DNA of 64,000 nt from Lewinellaceae bacterium (GCA_020636025.1 JACJYQ010000006.1:372001-436000); one strand, 5' to 3'; positions 43,763 to 53,093 are shown, numbered from the stretch's first letter. A program made the numbers and translations. The notes: generated by a model not told the origin, from the sequence alone.

Positions 43763-46700
43763 TTACTTCTCCAGATCCTCAATACGAATCTTGTACATAT
43801 ACTGTGGAGTACGGGCGTATAGACTTTGGTAAAGAGATAATGCTTTGAGGTGATGGGGTGTAGGGTTGTCGGCGACCCGTCTGAGCTCGTAATGCACGGC
43901 CGCTTCTTCGCGCTCGGTTCTGGCCATGGACGCCAGTTGCTGAAGCTGTCGAAGCGCTTCATGGCGATCCCCTTCAGTGATGATCAATTGCGCGCGCAGA
44001 ATGTTGGCTCCGAAAGTCAACTCTGCATTCCCCAAGGCTAAGGCGATGTCGCGCCCCTCTTCCAAAAGCTGTTTGGTCGTCGTAAGGTCATTGGCATGCA
44101 GGTGCACAAGCCCTTTTTCAATGAGTGAATTGCCCAGTACGAGCCTGTTACCCATGTCCCGGGCATACTCAATGGCCTCGTCATAATACTGGATGCTGCG
44201 TTTATAATCTCCTTTGTAATACCAGGTGTCGCCAAGCGTATTGAGTGCTTTGGCAATTCCTTTCTTATAGTTCAGTTCCCGGCTGAGCTCCAGGTTTTGA
44301 TCCAAAAATTCAATGGCACGATCGAATTCACCGGTCAGCGCCAGCAAGTCCCCGATGAGGCCACAGGCTATGGCCATGCCTTGCTTGTCGCCAAGTTCCT
44401 TTACCAATTGAAGGTCTCGCTCAAAATTCTCCATGGCCTTTGGGTAATCTCCTTTTTTCTCCCAAACAGAGCCAATGGAGCCAATGCAAATAGTCATGAA
44501 CAGCTTATTGCCCAATTCCTCAGAAAGCGCCAGCCCCTTCTCAAGGCAAAGCAAAGCCGAATCGAGAGCGCCTTTTTCCAGATAAATAATGCCCAGGTTG
44601 GTATAAAGTGTCGTTAACCCGGGCTTGTCGCCGGCTTTTTCTGCCATCTCCAATTGCTCTTCCAGCCAGCGGATGCCCTCATCGTAATGCCCCTGGTTCA
44701 TAAAGATCAGACCCAGATTGGCAACAATGGGTGTGTTTTCTACATCGCGATGCAGGGTTCGGTTTATTTCAATGGCCTTTCCAAACCAGCTTTTGGCTGC
44801 CTCGTAGCTGCCCTGCCTGAAATGGAAAGTCCCCAAATTGCCATAAGCTGTAGCCATGCCAATTTCATCGGCTGCAAGGTCGAAGCAAGTAACGGCGACA
44901 TCCAGGTGTTTTTTAGCTTCGTTATAATCACCGCGCAACAACAGCAGGTTACCCAAACGCCTGTTGCTACGCCCGATCAGGTACCAGTCATCCAGGTCTT
45001 TGGCCCTTTGCAAGGCATCGCGGTAATCCTGTTCGCCCTCATCCCATTGCCCCACCAATTCATGCACGGTGCCTTTGCGAAGCAGCAGCTTTATGATCTT
45101 CTTGTTCTTTTTATCCTTTTCGAGCAGACTGGTTATCAACTTGCTGTAAAAGGAGATGGCCTGGCGATTCAAAAAATTGCGCTGAGAATAGCGTCCGGCT
45201 CTCTCCAGGTACTCATTTGTCTTCTTCCGGTCTTCCGATTGCTCAAAGTGGAAAGCAAGATCCACAAAGCGCTCTTCAGATTCCGGATACAGCTGTTCGA
45301 TGGCTTCGGCAATGGAGTGGTGCAATTCGCGCAGACGGGTGCGCAATTGCATATCATAGGCAGCCTCCCGAAGCAGCGAGTGCCGGAAAATGTAACGCAA
45401 TTCATTCATGGCATACCAAACCTGCCATTTTTCAGCCGTCTGCACCTGTTCCTTGAGTACTGAATCAAGATCGCCGTTTTTCCGAATAAAATCTTCCTGC
45501 TTGGCCATGACTGCGGTGAGTACCGGCAATTCAAATTCCCGACCGATCACGGCAGCAGCTTTTACGGTTTCTTTCACCAGACCACTCAGACGGTCAATAC
45601 GCGCCATCATGATCTCTTTAACCGAGTCATTTATCTGGACATCCTCATTTTTAAGCTGCAATTGCCCATCAATGGTTTTGAGCAAATTGGATTCCAGAAA
45701 ATACTCTGCCATTTGCTCAATGTAGAACGGATTTCCCTGGGTCATTCTTTGCATGAGCTCCAGCAGATCGGGATGCATGGCGCCACCAAGCTGCGATTCT
45801 GCAAAAGCCCTGAGGTCTTCAGGTTGTAAAAAATTCAGATCAACTTCTGTGAATTCACAATTAAGCTCTTCTAGTAACTTTTGCCTGAATACATAGGTTT
45901 TACTACCATCATCATCGTATCGACTGGTTACGAGGAAAAATATCGGATAAGCCTGGGCTCTGCGTATGAATTGGGCCAAAAACTCGCGACTCATATCGTC
46001 GTACCAGTGGGCATCCTCCAACTCTATCACTATGGGTTGCAAGAGCGATTCTGATACAAACAGGTTGGCCATAGCAGCCAAACCGTTTTGATATCTTCCG
46101 CGGGCATCCAATTGCTCCCACAGAGAACCTGGATATTGAATGCCAATCATCGCAGCCAGCACACTTTGTGTACGCGCTATTTCCCGCCGCACCGAATCTG
46201 CTTCCGGGTGATTGCTCTCCGTGAGCTCATATTGAAGTTCCAGAAAATTCTGCTCAAACAATTCTCTGTTCCGTTCTGGAGAATTATCAGGACTCTGATC
46301 AAAATAGTTCTTGAGCAGGTATATAAACGGATTGAAGGGCTTGCGCAAAATCTGATCACTAGCACAACTAAACCAGGTAACTACCATGCTTTCGCGGATC
46401 ATGCGCCTCAATTCGTAGCTGAAACGACTTTTCCCAATACCGGCCTCACCATACACATAAGATACACCGGCAAACTTGTTTTCCCGAAGAGGTCTGGCAA
46501 AATCAAAAACCTTGTTAAGTTCCGTTTGTCTACCAAAATAATTTCCATTGAAACTGGCACGTCCGGCCATGTTTCGACCGGTCAACGTATAGGTTGGTAT
46601 AGGTTTGTCAAAGCCTTTATATTCCCCGTCTCCGCTGTAGCTAAATTTAAAATTTCGGTTCCGGGAAACATTTTCATCAGCCATAACCTGACCCCAATCG

Positions 46701-47866
46701 GCTTTCATCATCAAACGAGCGCCGAGATTAACCCGGGCACCAACAGCTGCGTACTGGCAACGTTCTTTACTCCCGATCACGCCAGCAAAAGCTTGTCCTG
46801 AGGCTATACCTATGCGGTATCGCGCTCCTGTTAACGACTGCAGGCTTCGCAAATCCTCCTGAACAGCCCCCAAAAATTCCAACGCTCGCTCTGTGTTGTT
46901 CTCAAAAGCAATGGGAGCGCCGAAGAGACAAAACATCACACCACCTTTGTCGCCAAAATCAATTTCCTTGAAATAGCCGCCAAAATCCAGGCTGTGATCG
47001 AGCACGATGGAAGCAAAATGGTTTAGCGACTCATGGCTTACCACCCCTTCAAAGGAAATAAACACGCTAACCACATTTCGGAATTCACCGATGTCCTGAT
47101 TTTCAAAGACTTCACTGGCATAAAAATCAGCGGTGATGGCCGGGTCGGGATCGGGGAGTTTCACTGCAACAGGCTGCCCAGAATCCGGCATGGCTGCGGA
47201 AATCAGCTTTAATTTGCTGTACACATCACTTACTGCCTCACTGGCAACAAAATCGGGAGACAGGAGACGAAGGATGTGACTGTCGCCCACCATTTCCAGG
47301 TGCTGGCTTCTGGTTTGGGCTTCTGCACAACCATCAATAGGCGCCCCTCTAAAATAAAAAGCTTTTCTGCGCTCCCCAACAATTCCCCAATGCACTTCCC
47401 CCTCTGAAAGGCCAACCTTCAAACCGATGTTGTGTTCCGAAAGAATGGAGTTTTTGTCTGATTGCTCGCGTTGAAACCTTGAGACCATCCTGTGTGCCGT
47501 GTACAATGCTTTTCGGGCAACAGCGGGTGCTTCTTCGTCTTTGCTTATTGGGAATATGGCGGTAAAACTGTCTCCTGCAAAATACGGTATAAAGCCTCCT
47601 TCTTCATACACCATGGCAACCGTGGGCTGAAAAATGTGCTTGAGGATATCGGATAGCTCCTCAGCCCCTTCAGGTCCCCGTTGCATCAGGGAATCAGTGA
47701 GGTGGGTAAAACCGCTCAAATCCGCGAACATGGTACAGGCCCTCAGCGAGCCTTCTTGAATACCATTTCGATAATGTTCCTGAATGAAATGTGGCAGGAA
47801 ATGTTTCAAAACAGAGTCTGTTTGATCAATTGAGGGGTGAAGATACGATGGGATGCCCGGATTCAA
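43763..47866 (-). CDS. Soluble-adenylyl-cyclase-like protein: two cyclase domains, ATPase, TPRs
   Basis: A 1367-residue cytoplasmic protein with the domain order of animal soluble adenylyl cyclase. C1 at ~40-200 has both metal-binding aspartates, D49 (MFADLSGF) and D99 (YFAGDSF). C2 at ~262-430 has K300 (GGYFKEIDFGD), and N380/R384 in VGARVNLGARLM, the transition-state pair; C1 lacks that pair, so one active site could form between the two. A STAND/AAA_16 ATPase follows, with P-loop GEAGIGKS at 473-480 and WYDDMSREF later, then about ten TPRs from ~935 to 1320 (GNLGTFHFRQGSYEAAKSWF and similar). The usual substrate-lysine position in C1 is altered. First codon is TTG, so the start is approximate. 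First gene of an operon with a sigma factor and anti-sigma-like protein. Confidence 0.88.
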   Translation of the reverse strand: MNPGIPSYLHPSIDQTDSVLKHFLPHFIQEHYRNGIQEGSLRACTMFADLSGFTHLTDSLMQRGPEGAEELSDILKHIFQPTVAMVYEEGGFIPYFAGDSFTAIFPISKDEEAPAVARKALYTAHRMVSRFQREQSDKNSILSEHNIGLKVGLSEGEVHWGIVGERRKAFYFRGAPIDGCAEAQTRSQHLEMVGDSHILRLLSPDFVASEAVSDVYSKLKLISAAMPDSGQPVAVKLPDPDPAITADFYASEVFENQDIGEFRNVVSVFISFEGVVSHESLNHFASIVLDHSLDFGGYFKEIDFGDKGGVMFCLFGAPIAFENNTERALEFLGAVQEDLRSLQSLTGARYRIGIASGQAFAGVIGSKERCQYAAVGARVNLGARLMMKADWGQVMADENVSRNRNFKFSYSGDGEYKGFDKPIPTYTLTGRNMAGRASFNGNYFGRQTELNKVFDFARPLRENKFAGVSYVYGEAGIGKSRFSYELRRMIRESMVVTWFSCASDQILRKPFNPFIYLLKNYFDQSPDNSPERNRELFEQNFLELQYELTESNHPEADSVRREIARTQSVLAAMIGIQYPGSLWEQLDARGRYQNGLAAMANLFVSESLLQPIVIELEDAHWYDDMSREFLAQFIRRAQAYPIFFLVTSRYDDDGSKTYVFRQKLLEELNCEFTEVDLNFLQPEDLRAFAESQLGGAMHPDLLELMQRMTQGNPFYIEQMAEYFLESNLLKTIDGQLQLKNEDVQINDSVKEIMMARIDRLSGLVKETVKAAAVIGREFELPVLTAVMAKQEDFIRKNGDLDSVLKEQVQTAEKWQVWYAMNELRYIFRHSLLREAAYDMQLRTRLRELHHSIAEAIEQLYPESEERFVDLAFHFEQSEDRKKTNEYLERAGRYSQRNFLNRQAISFYSKLITSLLEKDKKNKKIIKLLLRKGTVHELVGQWDEGEQDYRDALQRAKDLDDWYLIGRSNRRLGNLLLLRGDYNEAKKHLDVAVTCFDLAADEIGMATAYGNLGTFHFRQGSYEAAKSWFGKAIEINRTLHRDVENTPIVANLGLIFMNQGHYDEGIRWLEEQLEMAEKAGDKPGLTTLYTNLGIIYLEKGALDSALLCLEKGLALSEELGNKLFMTICIGSIGSVWEKKGDYPKAMENFERDLQLVKELGDKQGMAIACGLIGDLLALTGEFDRAIEFLDQNLELSRELNYKKGIAKALNTLGDTWYYKGDYKRSIQYYDEAIEYARDMGNRLVLGNSLIEKGLVHLHANDLTTTKQLLEEGRDIALALGNAELTFGANILRAQLIITEGDRHEALRQLQQLASMARTEREEAAVHYELRRVADNPTPHHLKALSLYQSLYARTPQYMYKIRIEDLEK

Positions 47867-48009
47867 TAAAGGTTGCTCCAGGCTAACATTAAAATAATTC
47901 CGGATTCCAGGATTAATTTCTTAATTACGGTTGCAAAACCGGAATATTGTTCTGTGGACCTAAAATATTGAATCAAGCCCAAGCCACAACCCCAGTATTA
48001 ATAGAATAA

Positions 48010-48050
48010 TTCACTAATCACTGAACACTGACCACTAACCACTCAATTCA
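48010..48050. repeat. TGATCAGTGATTAG-type repeat, inverted copy 3
   Basis: CACTAATCACTGAACACTGA followed by CCACTAACCACTCAATTC, the reverse complement of the CAATTGAGTGGTTAGTG family. Confidence 0.6.
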
Positions 48051-48121
48051 AAATTTATTTGCTCATTTAATCATTTGATAAGGTATCCTGATGGAGATTC
48101 AACATAATTTCGTTAAAACAA

Positions 48122-48129
48122 TATCTTTG
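48122..48129 (+). promoter_or_regulatory. TAnnTTTG promoter element for the subtilase
   Basis: TATCTTTG, perfect consensus, 25 bases before the ATG at 48155. Confidence 0.6.
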
Positions 48130-48154
48130 AGCCGGATTTCTCAAAACTATTGTC

Positions 48155-50182
48155 ATGCGCCAGCTTATTACACTTTTGCTACTGGCCCCCTTAGCCACCT
48201 TTGCTCAATCGCCTAACTGGGAATCGAAAATTGATCCCAAGCTTCGCGAATACGCCAGCAACCCCGATTCAGCGGTTGAATTTCTTGTAATTATGCAGGA
48301 ACAAGCCGACCTGAGTGCTGCGAAACAATTGAAAAAGAAAGAAGAAAAAGGCAGATATGTCTTTCAAACATTGGCAGGTCTTTCTCAGCAAACCCAGCGC
48401 AACATTCGCGATATGTTGCATGTAGAGGCTGAGTCTTTCCAATCATTCTGGATCATCAATGCCCTTTGGGTAAAAGGCAATAAGACCCTGATTGAAAAGG
48501 TGGCCAAAATGCCCGAAGTAGGACGTTTGGAAATCAATCCGGTTTGGCATTTACAGGAGCCAAAAGACGGGTTTACCAGCAATCTGGCAGAAGACAGACT
48601 TACTCCCGATTCCTGGGGCCTCACCAAGATTAACGCAGACGACGTATGGAACATGGGCTTTACAGGAGCCGGTGTAGTGGTGGGCGGTCAGGATACCGGA
48701 TATGAATGGGAACATCCTGCCATCAAGGAAAAATACCGCGGTTGGGACGGCACCACCGCTGATCACAATTACAACTGGCACGATGCCATTCGCAGCCTTA
48801 TTGGCGCAGGAGGTAATTCCTGTGGTCTGGACCTTTCTGAGCCTTGTGACGATCACAACCACGGCACACACACCGTTGGCACCATGACGGGTGGGGAAGA
48901 TGCCGACCACATCATTGGTGTAGCACCCGATGCCAAATGGATGGGATGCCGCAATATGGAAGAAGGAGATGGAGAGCCATCTACCTACATCGAATGCTTC
49001 GAATGGTTTGTAGCACCTACTGACTTGAACGATGATAACCCCGATCCGGCCATGGCGCCCCACGTCATCAACAACTCCTGGGGCTGTCCGACTTCAGAAG
49101 GCTGTAACAGCTCCAACTTTGCCACCATGGAGGATGTTGTAAACAATGTAAGAGCTGCCGGCATAGTCATCGTGGTGTCAGCCGGCAACAGTGGTTCCGG
49201 TTGCGAAACAGTTGATTCTCCTGCTGCTATTTACGACGGTGTGTACTCAGTAGGGGCAACCAACAGTTCGGACAATATCGCGGGTTTCAGCAGTCGTGGT
49301 CCGGTTACTGTTTATACACAGATCATGAAGCCTGACATCAGCGCACCGGGAGTGAACATCAAATCCTGTATCGGACACGATAACGATCCCGGATCATACA
49401 GCTATATCAACTGGCAGGGAACCAGCATGGCTGGCCCGCACGTAGCCGGTGCGGTAGCCCTGATTTTCAGCGCCCGCCCCGACCTGATCGGTGATGTAGA
49501 TGCCATCGAAAATGTGATAAACAATACGGCTGTAGCCAAATTCGCAACTGCGCCTTTCTGTGGCAACGACAATGGCAGTTCACTTCCAAACAATGTGTAC
49601 GGGCATGGACGACTGGATGTATTGGCCGCTGTAAACGCCGCCCTCCCGATTGAACTGCTTGATTTCAATGTAAAAGCCAACGGTCGTTCTGCATTGCTTA
49701 GCTGGACAACTGCTTCGGAAATTGATTGTTCCCATTTCACCCTGCAACGCAGTCTGAATGGAATCAACTGGCAAAATATAGGCGAAGTATCGTGTAAAGG
49801 AACACCGACCGCAGGCGAAACGGCTTATACATTTTCTGATGACAATCCATTCCAGGGCGTGAATTATTACCGCTTTGAACAAATGGATTACTCAGGAAAG
49901 ATATTCTACAGCCCAATCCGAATCCTCACCATGTCGCAAACCGGCTATACGCTTCGCATGAGCAGTGGCGACGGAAAAGCCTATTATCAGGTGATCGGTG
50001 AAAACGCAGGAAAAGAAACCTGGCATCTTCAGATATGCGCCATCGATGGTCGCGTGTTGATCGACCGGGCTGTGGGAGCCAAAGGCTGGCTCGAAGCGCC
50101 GGAATTGCCTTCCGGAATTTACCTGGCAGTACTGCATCACCCGAACGGATCTTTGGTGGCAACGGAAAAGTTTATTTGGTAG
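48155..50182 (+). CDS. T9SS-exported subtilisin-like serine protease (S8)
   Basis: A 675-residue secreted protease: signal peptide 1-18 (TFAQ), an inhibitor-like prodomain at ~20-135, and a peptidase S8 domain with triad D180 (GGQDTGYEWEHP), H236 (DHNHGTHTVGT) and S424 (GTSMAGPHVAG), plus the oxyanion Asn307 (INNSWG). A Bacteroidota beta-sandwich and a T9SS type A sorting domain (TLRMSSGDGKAYYQV, GIYLAVLHH) complete it. Secreted through the outer membrane, it would degrade proteins outside the cell. A consensus promoter lies 25 bases upstream; the gene is alone and followed by a long repeat stretch. Confidence 0.92.
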   Translation: MRQLITLLLLAPLATFAQSPNWESKIDPKLREYASNPDSAVEFLVIMQEQADLSAAKQLKKKEEKGRYVFQTLAGLSQQTQRNIRDMLHVEAESFQSFWIINALWVKGNKTLIEKVAKMPEVGRLEINPVWHLQEPKDGFTSNLAEDRLTPDSWGLTKINADDVWNMGFTGAGVVVGGQDTGYEWEHPAIKEKYRGWDGTTADHNYNWHDAIRSLIGAGGNSCGLDLSEPCDDHNHGTHTVGTMTGGEDADHIIGVAPDAKWMGCRNMEEGDGEPSTYIECFEWFVAPTDLNDDNPDPAMAPHVINNSWGCPTSEGCNSSNFATMEDVVNNVRAAGIVIVVSAGNSGSGCETVDSPAAIYDGVYSVGATNSSDNIAGFSSRGPVTVYTQIMKPDISAPGVNIKSCIGHDNDPGSYSYINWQGTSMAGPHVAGAVALIFSARPDLIGDVDAIENVINNTAVAKFATAPFCGNDNGSSLPNNVYGHGRLDVLAAVNAALPIELLDFNVKANGRSALLSWTTASEIDCSHFTLQRSLNGINWQNIGEVSCKGTPTAGETAYTFSDDNPFQGVNYYRFEQMDYSGKIFYSPIRILTMSQTGYTLRMSSGDGKAYYQVIGENAGKETWHLQICAIDGRVLIDRAVGAKGWLEAPELPSGIYLAVLHHPNGSLVATEKFIW

Positions 50183-50305
50183 TGATTAATGATCAGTGAT
50201 CAACGATCAATGATCAATGATTAGTGATCAACGATTAGTGATCAATGACCAGTGATTAGAAAGGTTTAAAATTGTAATGGTCTGTGATCAGTGATCAGTG
50301 GGGAA
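50183..50305. repeat. TGATCAGTGATTAG iterated repeat, copy 4 (longest)
   Basis: Twelve or more drifted units of GTGATTA/ATGATCA/ACGATCA, starting at the subtilase stop, then a second small group near 50283. Together with the next feature it fills the 50183-50531 gap, which has no gene. Confidence 0.7.
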
Positions 50306-50405
50306 TGAAATTTTGGTAGTCTGGTGTCTGTAAGACTGTATGTTTTTGTTATTCGTGATTTAAGCATGCCATCAGATACTCCTGAGCAATCTGGAACATG
50401 CAACC

Positions 50406-50530
50406 AGCCTTTGGAGAGGCTCAAAGCCTCTATCACAAACCACACAAAAAAGACAGGCCTCGGAGAGGCCCAACATCTCTAACAAGAACCACACACTCAA
50501 CCCCGGCCTCGGAGAGGCCCAACATCGATC
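50406..50530. repeat. GGCCTCGGAGAGGCC direct repeat, three units
   Basis: Units start near 50406, 50456 and 50505 with a period of about 50 bases; each has a GCCTC-GGA-GAGGC hairpin and a CACACACTC-type tail. The last unit ends at the ArsC-like ATG. Confidence 0.7.
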
Positions 50531-50531
50531 C

Positions 50532-50885
50532 ATGATCTATATATATCACAACAAGCGCTGCGGAAAAAGCCGATGCGCCTTGCAGGAGATAGAAACCACC
50601 GGTCAACCCTTCAAGGTTATAGAGTACCTCAACAACCCTCCTTCCGAAACCGAACTAAAGCATATGCTCAAGTTGCTTGACAAAAAACCGCTGGATCTTA
50701 TTCGCAGAAAAGAAGAGGTATTTAAACTAAAGTTCAAAGGTCAGGAGCTTTCTGATGATGCCTGGATAAAAGTAATGGTAGAAAACCCGATACTGATTGA
50801 GCGACCAATTGTGGTGGCTGGCGACAAAGCCTGGGTAGCGCGGGATGAAGCAAGTCTTGCGGAGATACGCGGGTTGAAAGGCTGA
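50532..50885 (+). CDS. ArsC/Spx-family thioredoxin-fold protein
   Basis: A 117-residue protein of the ArsC (glutaredoxin-coupled arsenate reductase) family. The active-site motif CGKSR at residues 10-14 follows the first strand, with the conserved GQPFKVIEYL and RRKEE stretch and the C-terminal NPILIERPIVVAGDKAWVAR, which holds the Arg that binds arsenate. Family members may reduce arsenate or serve as uncharacterised oxidoreductases; no arsenic efflux or regulator gene is adjacent, so a role in arsenic resistance is not established. ATG directly follows a repeat unit. Confidence 0.85.
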   Translation: MIYIYHNKRCGKSRCALQEIETTGQPFKVIEYLNNPPSETELKHMLKLLDKKPLDLIRRKEEVFKLKFKGQELSDDAWIKVMVENPILIERPIVVAGDKAWVARDEASLAEIRGLKG

Positions 50886-50933
50886 GTTGGTTTTGATTTA
50901 CGATTTACGATTACATGATTGTTGATTGATGAT

Positions 50934-50990
50934 GTTTTTTCGCCGCACTTGTGTCTTCTGACCAAGTGCAAACGGCAGCGTGAGTAGTTG
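50934..50990. repeat. REPIN-like hairpin element, single copy
   Basis: TTTTTTCGCCGCACTTGTGT then CTTCTGACCAAGTGC and a flank ACGGCAGCGTGAGTAGT. The arm pairs CACTTG with CAAGTG. It closely matches the arms at 11541 and 11669 and the flank at 60521-60539. Confidence 0.75.
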
Positions 50991-51032
50991 AGTTAAAAAC
51001 ACCTAACTACCTTCAGCTACCTATTTTACAGG

Positions 51033-51551
51033 CTAAAGAGTTTGAAGCATTCCTTTCCATTCTCCGCTTACGGTCTTTCCGCTATCCATAATCAGGCTAA
51101 ATGTTATGGTTGTTTCTGTCCCATTGATGTCTATTGTAACGGTGCCGTCAGTAGCTGGAATAAGTGGTACTCCATTTGGGTTATCAACATCATAATCCAG
51201 ACCAATGAATCCGGTTGTAATGGTAGAAGCATCCCTAAAAGTTGACCAGGTATATGTACCGGTAGTTAAACCTGTAGAAGAAGAGCTATTTAAATCTAAA
51301 AAAATGAAATCTCCTTTACCTGTTAGGTCACGAAAACCTTCTTTTGCTATACCATCAGAGGTGAGGTAAACGTCCCAATCATAACTGCCATTTCCGTTTG
51401 TTCCATATTCAGTCAAAAAACCAGATGTCAGTTTGTATTTGTTGCCATCGTAGGAAAATTCATAAGAATTGGGTTCGTTCTTGTCTTTTTTACAACTAAA
51501 AACGGTAGTAAAAGCAATGAGTGCCAAAAGGGTAAAAAACAGGTTTTTCAT
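51033..51551 (-). CDS. Small lipoprotein of unknown function
   Basis: A 172-residue protein with a lipoprotein signal peptide ending VFSCKKDK (Cys20), the classic Bacteroidota surface-lipoprotein start, and a single beta-rich domain (SYEFSYDGNKYKLTSGFL, SSTGLTTGTYTWS, GTVTIDINGTETTITFSL) like lipocalin or the DUF-type proteins commonly exported by this phylum. ATG at 51551 is preferred over 51671 since it begins the lipoprotein signal and a TACCTTTA promoter-like element lies at 51609-51616. No enzymatic motif is seen. Confidence 0.72.
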   Translation of the reverse strand: MKNLFFTLLALIAFTTVFSCKKDKNEPNSYEFSYDGNKYKLTSGFLTEYGTNGNGSYDWDVYLTSDGIAKEGFRDLTGKGDFIFLDLNSSSSTGLTTGTYTWSTFRDASTITTGFIGLDYDVDNPNGVPLIPATDGTVTIDINGTETTITFSLIMDSGKTVSGEWKGMLQTL

Positions 51552-51667
51552 AAAAAGGCTGTTTGTCAGGTTGGGTTGTACCCGTTTGGTTTTGAATGAT
51601 TTCGCTGGTAAAGGTAGTTGAGTAAATGAGATCGATTCCCATTTCAAGATTAATGCATAGGCCTGAA

Positions 51668-51710
51668 ACATGAATCATTGCGCATTGCGCATTGATACAT
51701 TACGCATTAA
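51668..51710. repeat. TGCGCATTGCGCATT iterated repeat
   Basis: TTGCGCATTGCGCATTGATA then CATTACGCATTAAA, between two minus-strand genes; another intergenic family of short iterated units. Confidence 0.5.
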
Positions 51711-51711
51711 A

Positions 51712-53085
51712 TCAATCCTGATAAAGCTCCTCCTTAAGGTATTCCTCCAACTGCTCCCTCAAAATCAAACGACTCAGCACCTTCCGATCCTTATCCAGCG
51801 CAATCAATGTAGGCGTACTCGGAATAGGAAACCGACTGGTAATCATTTCCCGTTGATCTGCAGGTACAAAAGTGCTGATCCATGGCTGCGGCGCCGTTTC
51901 CAGGAACTTGCGCCAGATGGGTTCTACCTTGTCGATGGAAACGCCGATCACTTCCAGGCCTTGAGATTTGTAACGCTCATACAGTTCCGCTAAAACCGGT
52001 TCAAACTCGCGGCAGTGCGAGCAGGTTGTTTTCCAGAAAAGCAGCAAGGTGAGTTTGTTGTCGGCACAGACATCAGACAATTTTACTGCAGCTCCATTGA
52101 TATCCGTGAATGAAAGATCGTCGACCACATTACCCGGCGTGCAGTACTTCAGCGCTTCGATCAGGGTTTTGGTGTAATCGGGAAGGGGCGAATCTGCTGA
52201 ACAATCCGGCGGGTACCATTTCAGCAAATGATTCAGTCCGGCTTCGTTTTTCAGGTCTATCATTCTGTCGAGCAGGTACCGGAACAGGTACAGATCAACA
52301 GCATCGCTTCCGTTCCGTTTCGACATGATCCCTTCAATATAATCTACCCCATTTGTGGTAGATTCAGGATCGAAGCTATCGTAGTATTTATACAGCTTTT
52401 GAGCAAATATTATGTGATATAAAACACTCTCTTTATAGAACGGCAGCTTGTCAAGCGCATGTTTGGCCTGGAATTCAGCATCACTCATTTTGGCCACTTC
52501 AGGATCTTTTGGATAGTCCTCCCGTTGTGGTTCATAAAGCAAGTTGGCCACAATGTCGCCCGTAAAAGTTCCACGATGCTCCTGTGACATTTGAGCACAA
52601 AAGCGATTGAAATTTCGCGTTGCCGTTATTATTTGTTCAGAGTTGGGATCTGTACTCGCTTCTTTTTCATTTTCCAGATCCACATAAGCCGACACCAGCG
52701 TGTAATACAAGTCGTTTTCCGGAAATCCCTGAATCTTGACCGGACTATTGTTCATCTTATTGGCATCCAGATCAAACATAATCACAGAATCGCTGGGCAT
52801 GCCTGGTCCAGGCAGTATAAAATCGGCCATCATCTTCGGTTGACCCGCCAGTCTGATCCGGCATTGCGCCTGAGTAGGCGGCGATACCGACGCCGAAAAT
52901 GTGCCGCCATCCTCAAGTTGCAGAATAGCCAATTGTCTCCAGCGATCCACCGACCAATAATCCATCAAAGCCACCTGCGGAGAGCGGGTTGGCATGTTGG
53001 CGATTTTGCCTTTTACGGTGATTTGAGCGGAAAGAGTAGTCGCAACTCCAAGCAATAGCAATGAAAAATAGAATCTGTGTTTCAT
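51712..53085 (-). CDS. TlpA-like periplasmic thioredoxin with DUF4369-type N-terminus
   Basis: A 457-residue exported protein. Signal peptide (LLLGVATTLSAQ), then a ~110-residue N-terminal beta domain seen in Bacteroidota thiol-disulfide proteins (ITVKGKIANMPTRSPQVALM), a helical middle domain, and a C-terminal TlpA/AhpC-type thioredoxin domain from ~320 with the CxxC motif in FWKTTCSHCREFEPVL and the cis-Pro loop IPSTPTLIAL. It is likely a periplasmic reductase that keeps c-type cytochrome or other cysteines reduced. ATG at 53085 is preferred to the GTG at 53091. The stop abuts repeat copy 51668-51710. Confidence 0.85.
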   Translation of the reverse strand: MKHRFYFSLLLLGVATTLSAQITVKGKIANMPTRSPQVALMDYWSVDRWRQLAILQLEDGGTFSASVSPPTQAQCRIRLAGQPKMMADFILPGPGMPSDSVIMFDLDANKMNNSPVKIQGFPENDLYYTLVSAYVDLENEKEASTDPNSEQIITATRNFNRFCAQMSQEHRGTFTGDIVANLLYEPQREDYPKDPEVAKMSDAEFQAKHALDKLPFYKESVLYHIIFAQKLYKYYDSFDPESTTNGVDYIEGIMSKRNGSDAVDLYLFRYLLDRMIDLKNEAGLNHLLKWYPPDCSADSPLPDYTKTLIEALKYCTPGNVVDDLSFTDINGAAVKLSDVCADNKLTLLLFWKTTCSHCREFEPVLAELYERYKSQGLEVIGVSIDKVEPIWRKFLETAPQPWISTFVPADQREMITSRFPIPSTPTLIALDKDRKVLSRLILREQLEEYLKEELYQD

Positions 53086-53093
53086 GGACACTC

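Noticed and set aside
44654..45463. 269-codon frame antisense to the twin-cyclase gene
   Set aside because: It lies wholly inside the conserved TPR region on the other strand and has no recognisable features.
46088..46801. 237-codon frame antisense in the ATPase region
   Set aside because: Shadow of the P-loop-containing region; composition is that of a random frame.
50183..50530. Possible CRISPR or minisatellite array
   Set aside because: Units drift strongly and the intervening sequence is itself repetitive; no cas genes.
50532..50885. Arsenic resistance operon
   Set aside because: Only an ArsC-like thiol protein is present; no arsB, arsR or acr3 genes flank it.
52591..53058. 155-codon antisense frame opposite the TlpA-like gene
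   Set aside because: Rich in Arg/His with no domain; explained by codon bias of the real gene.
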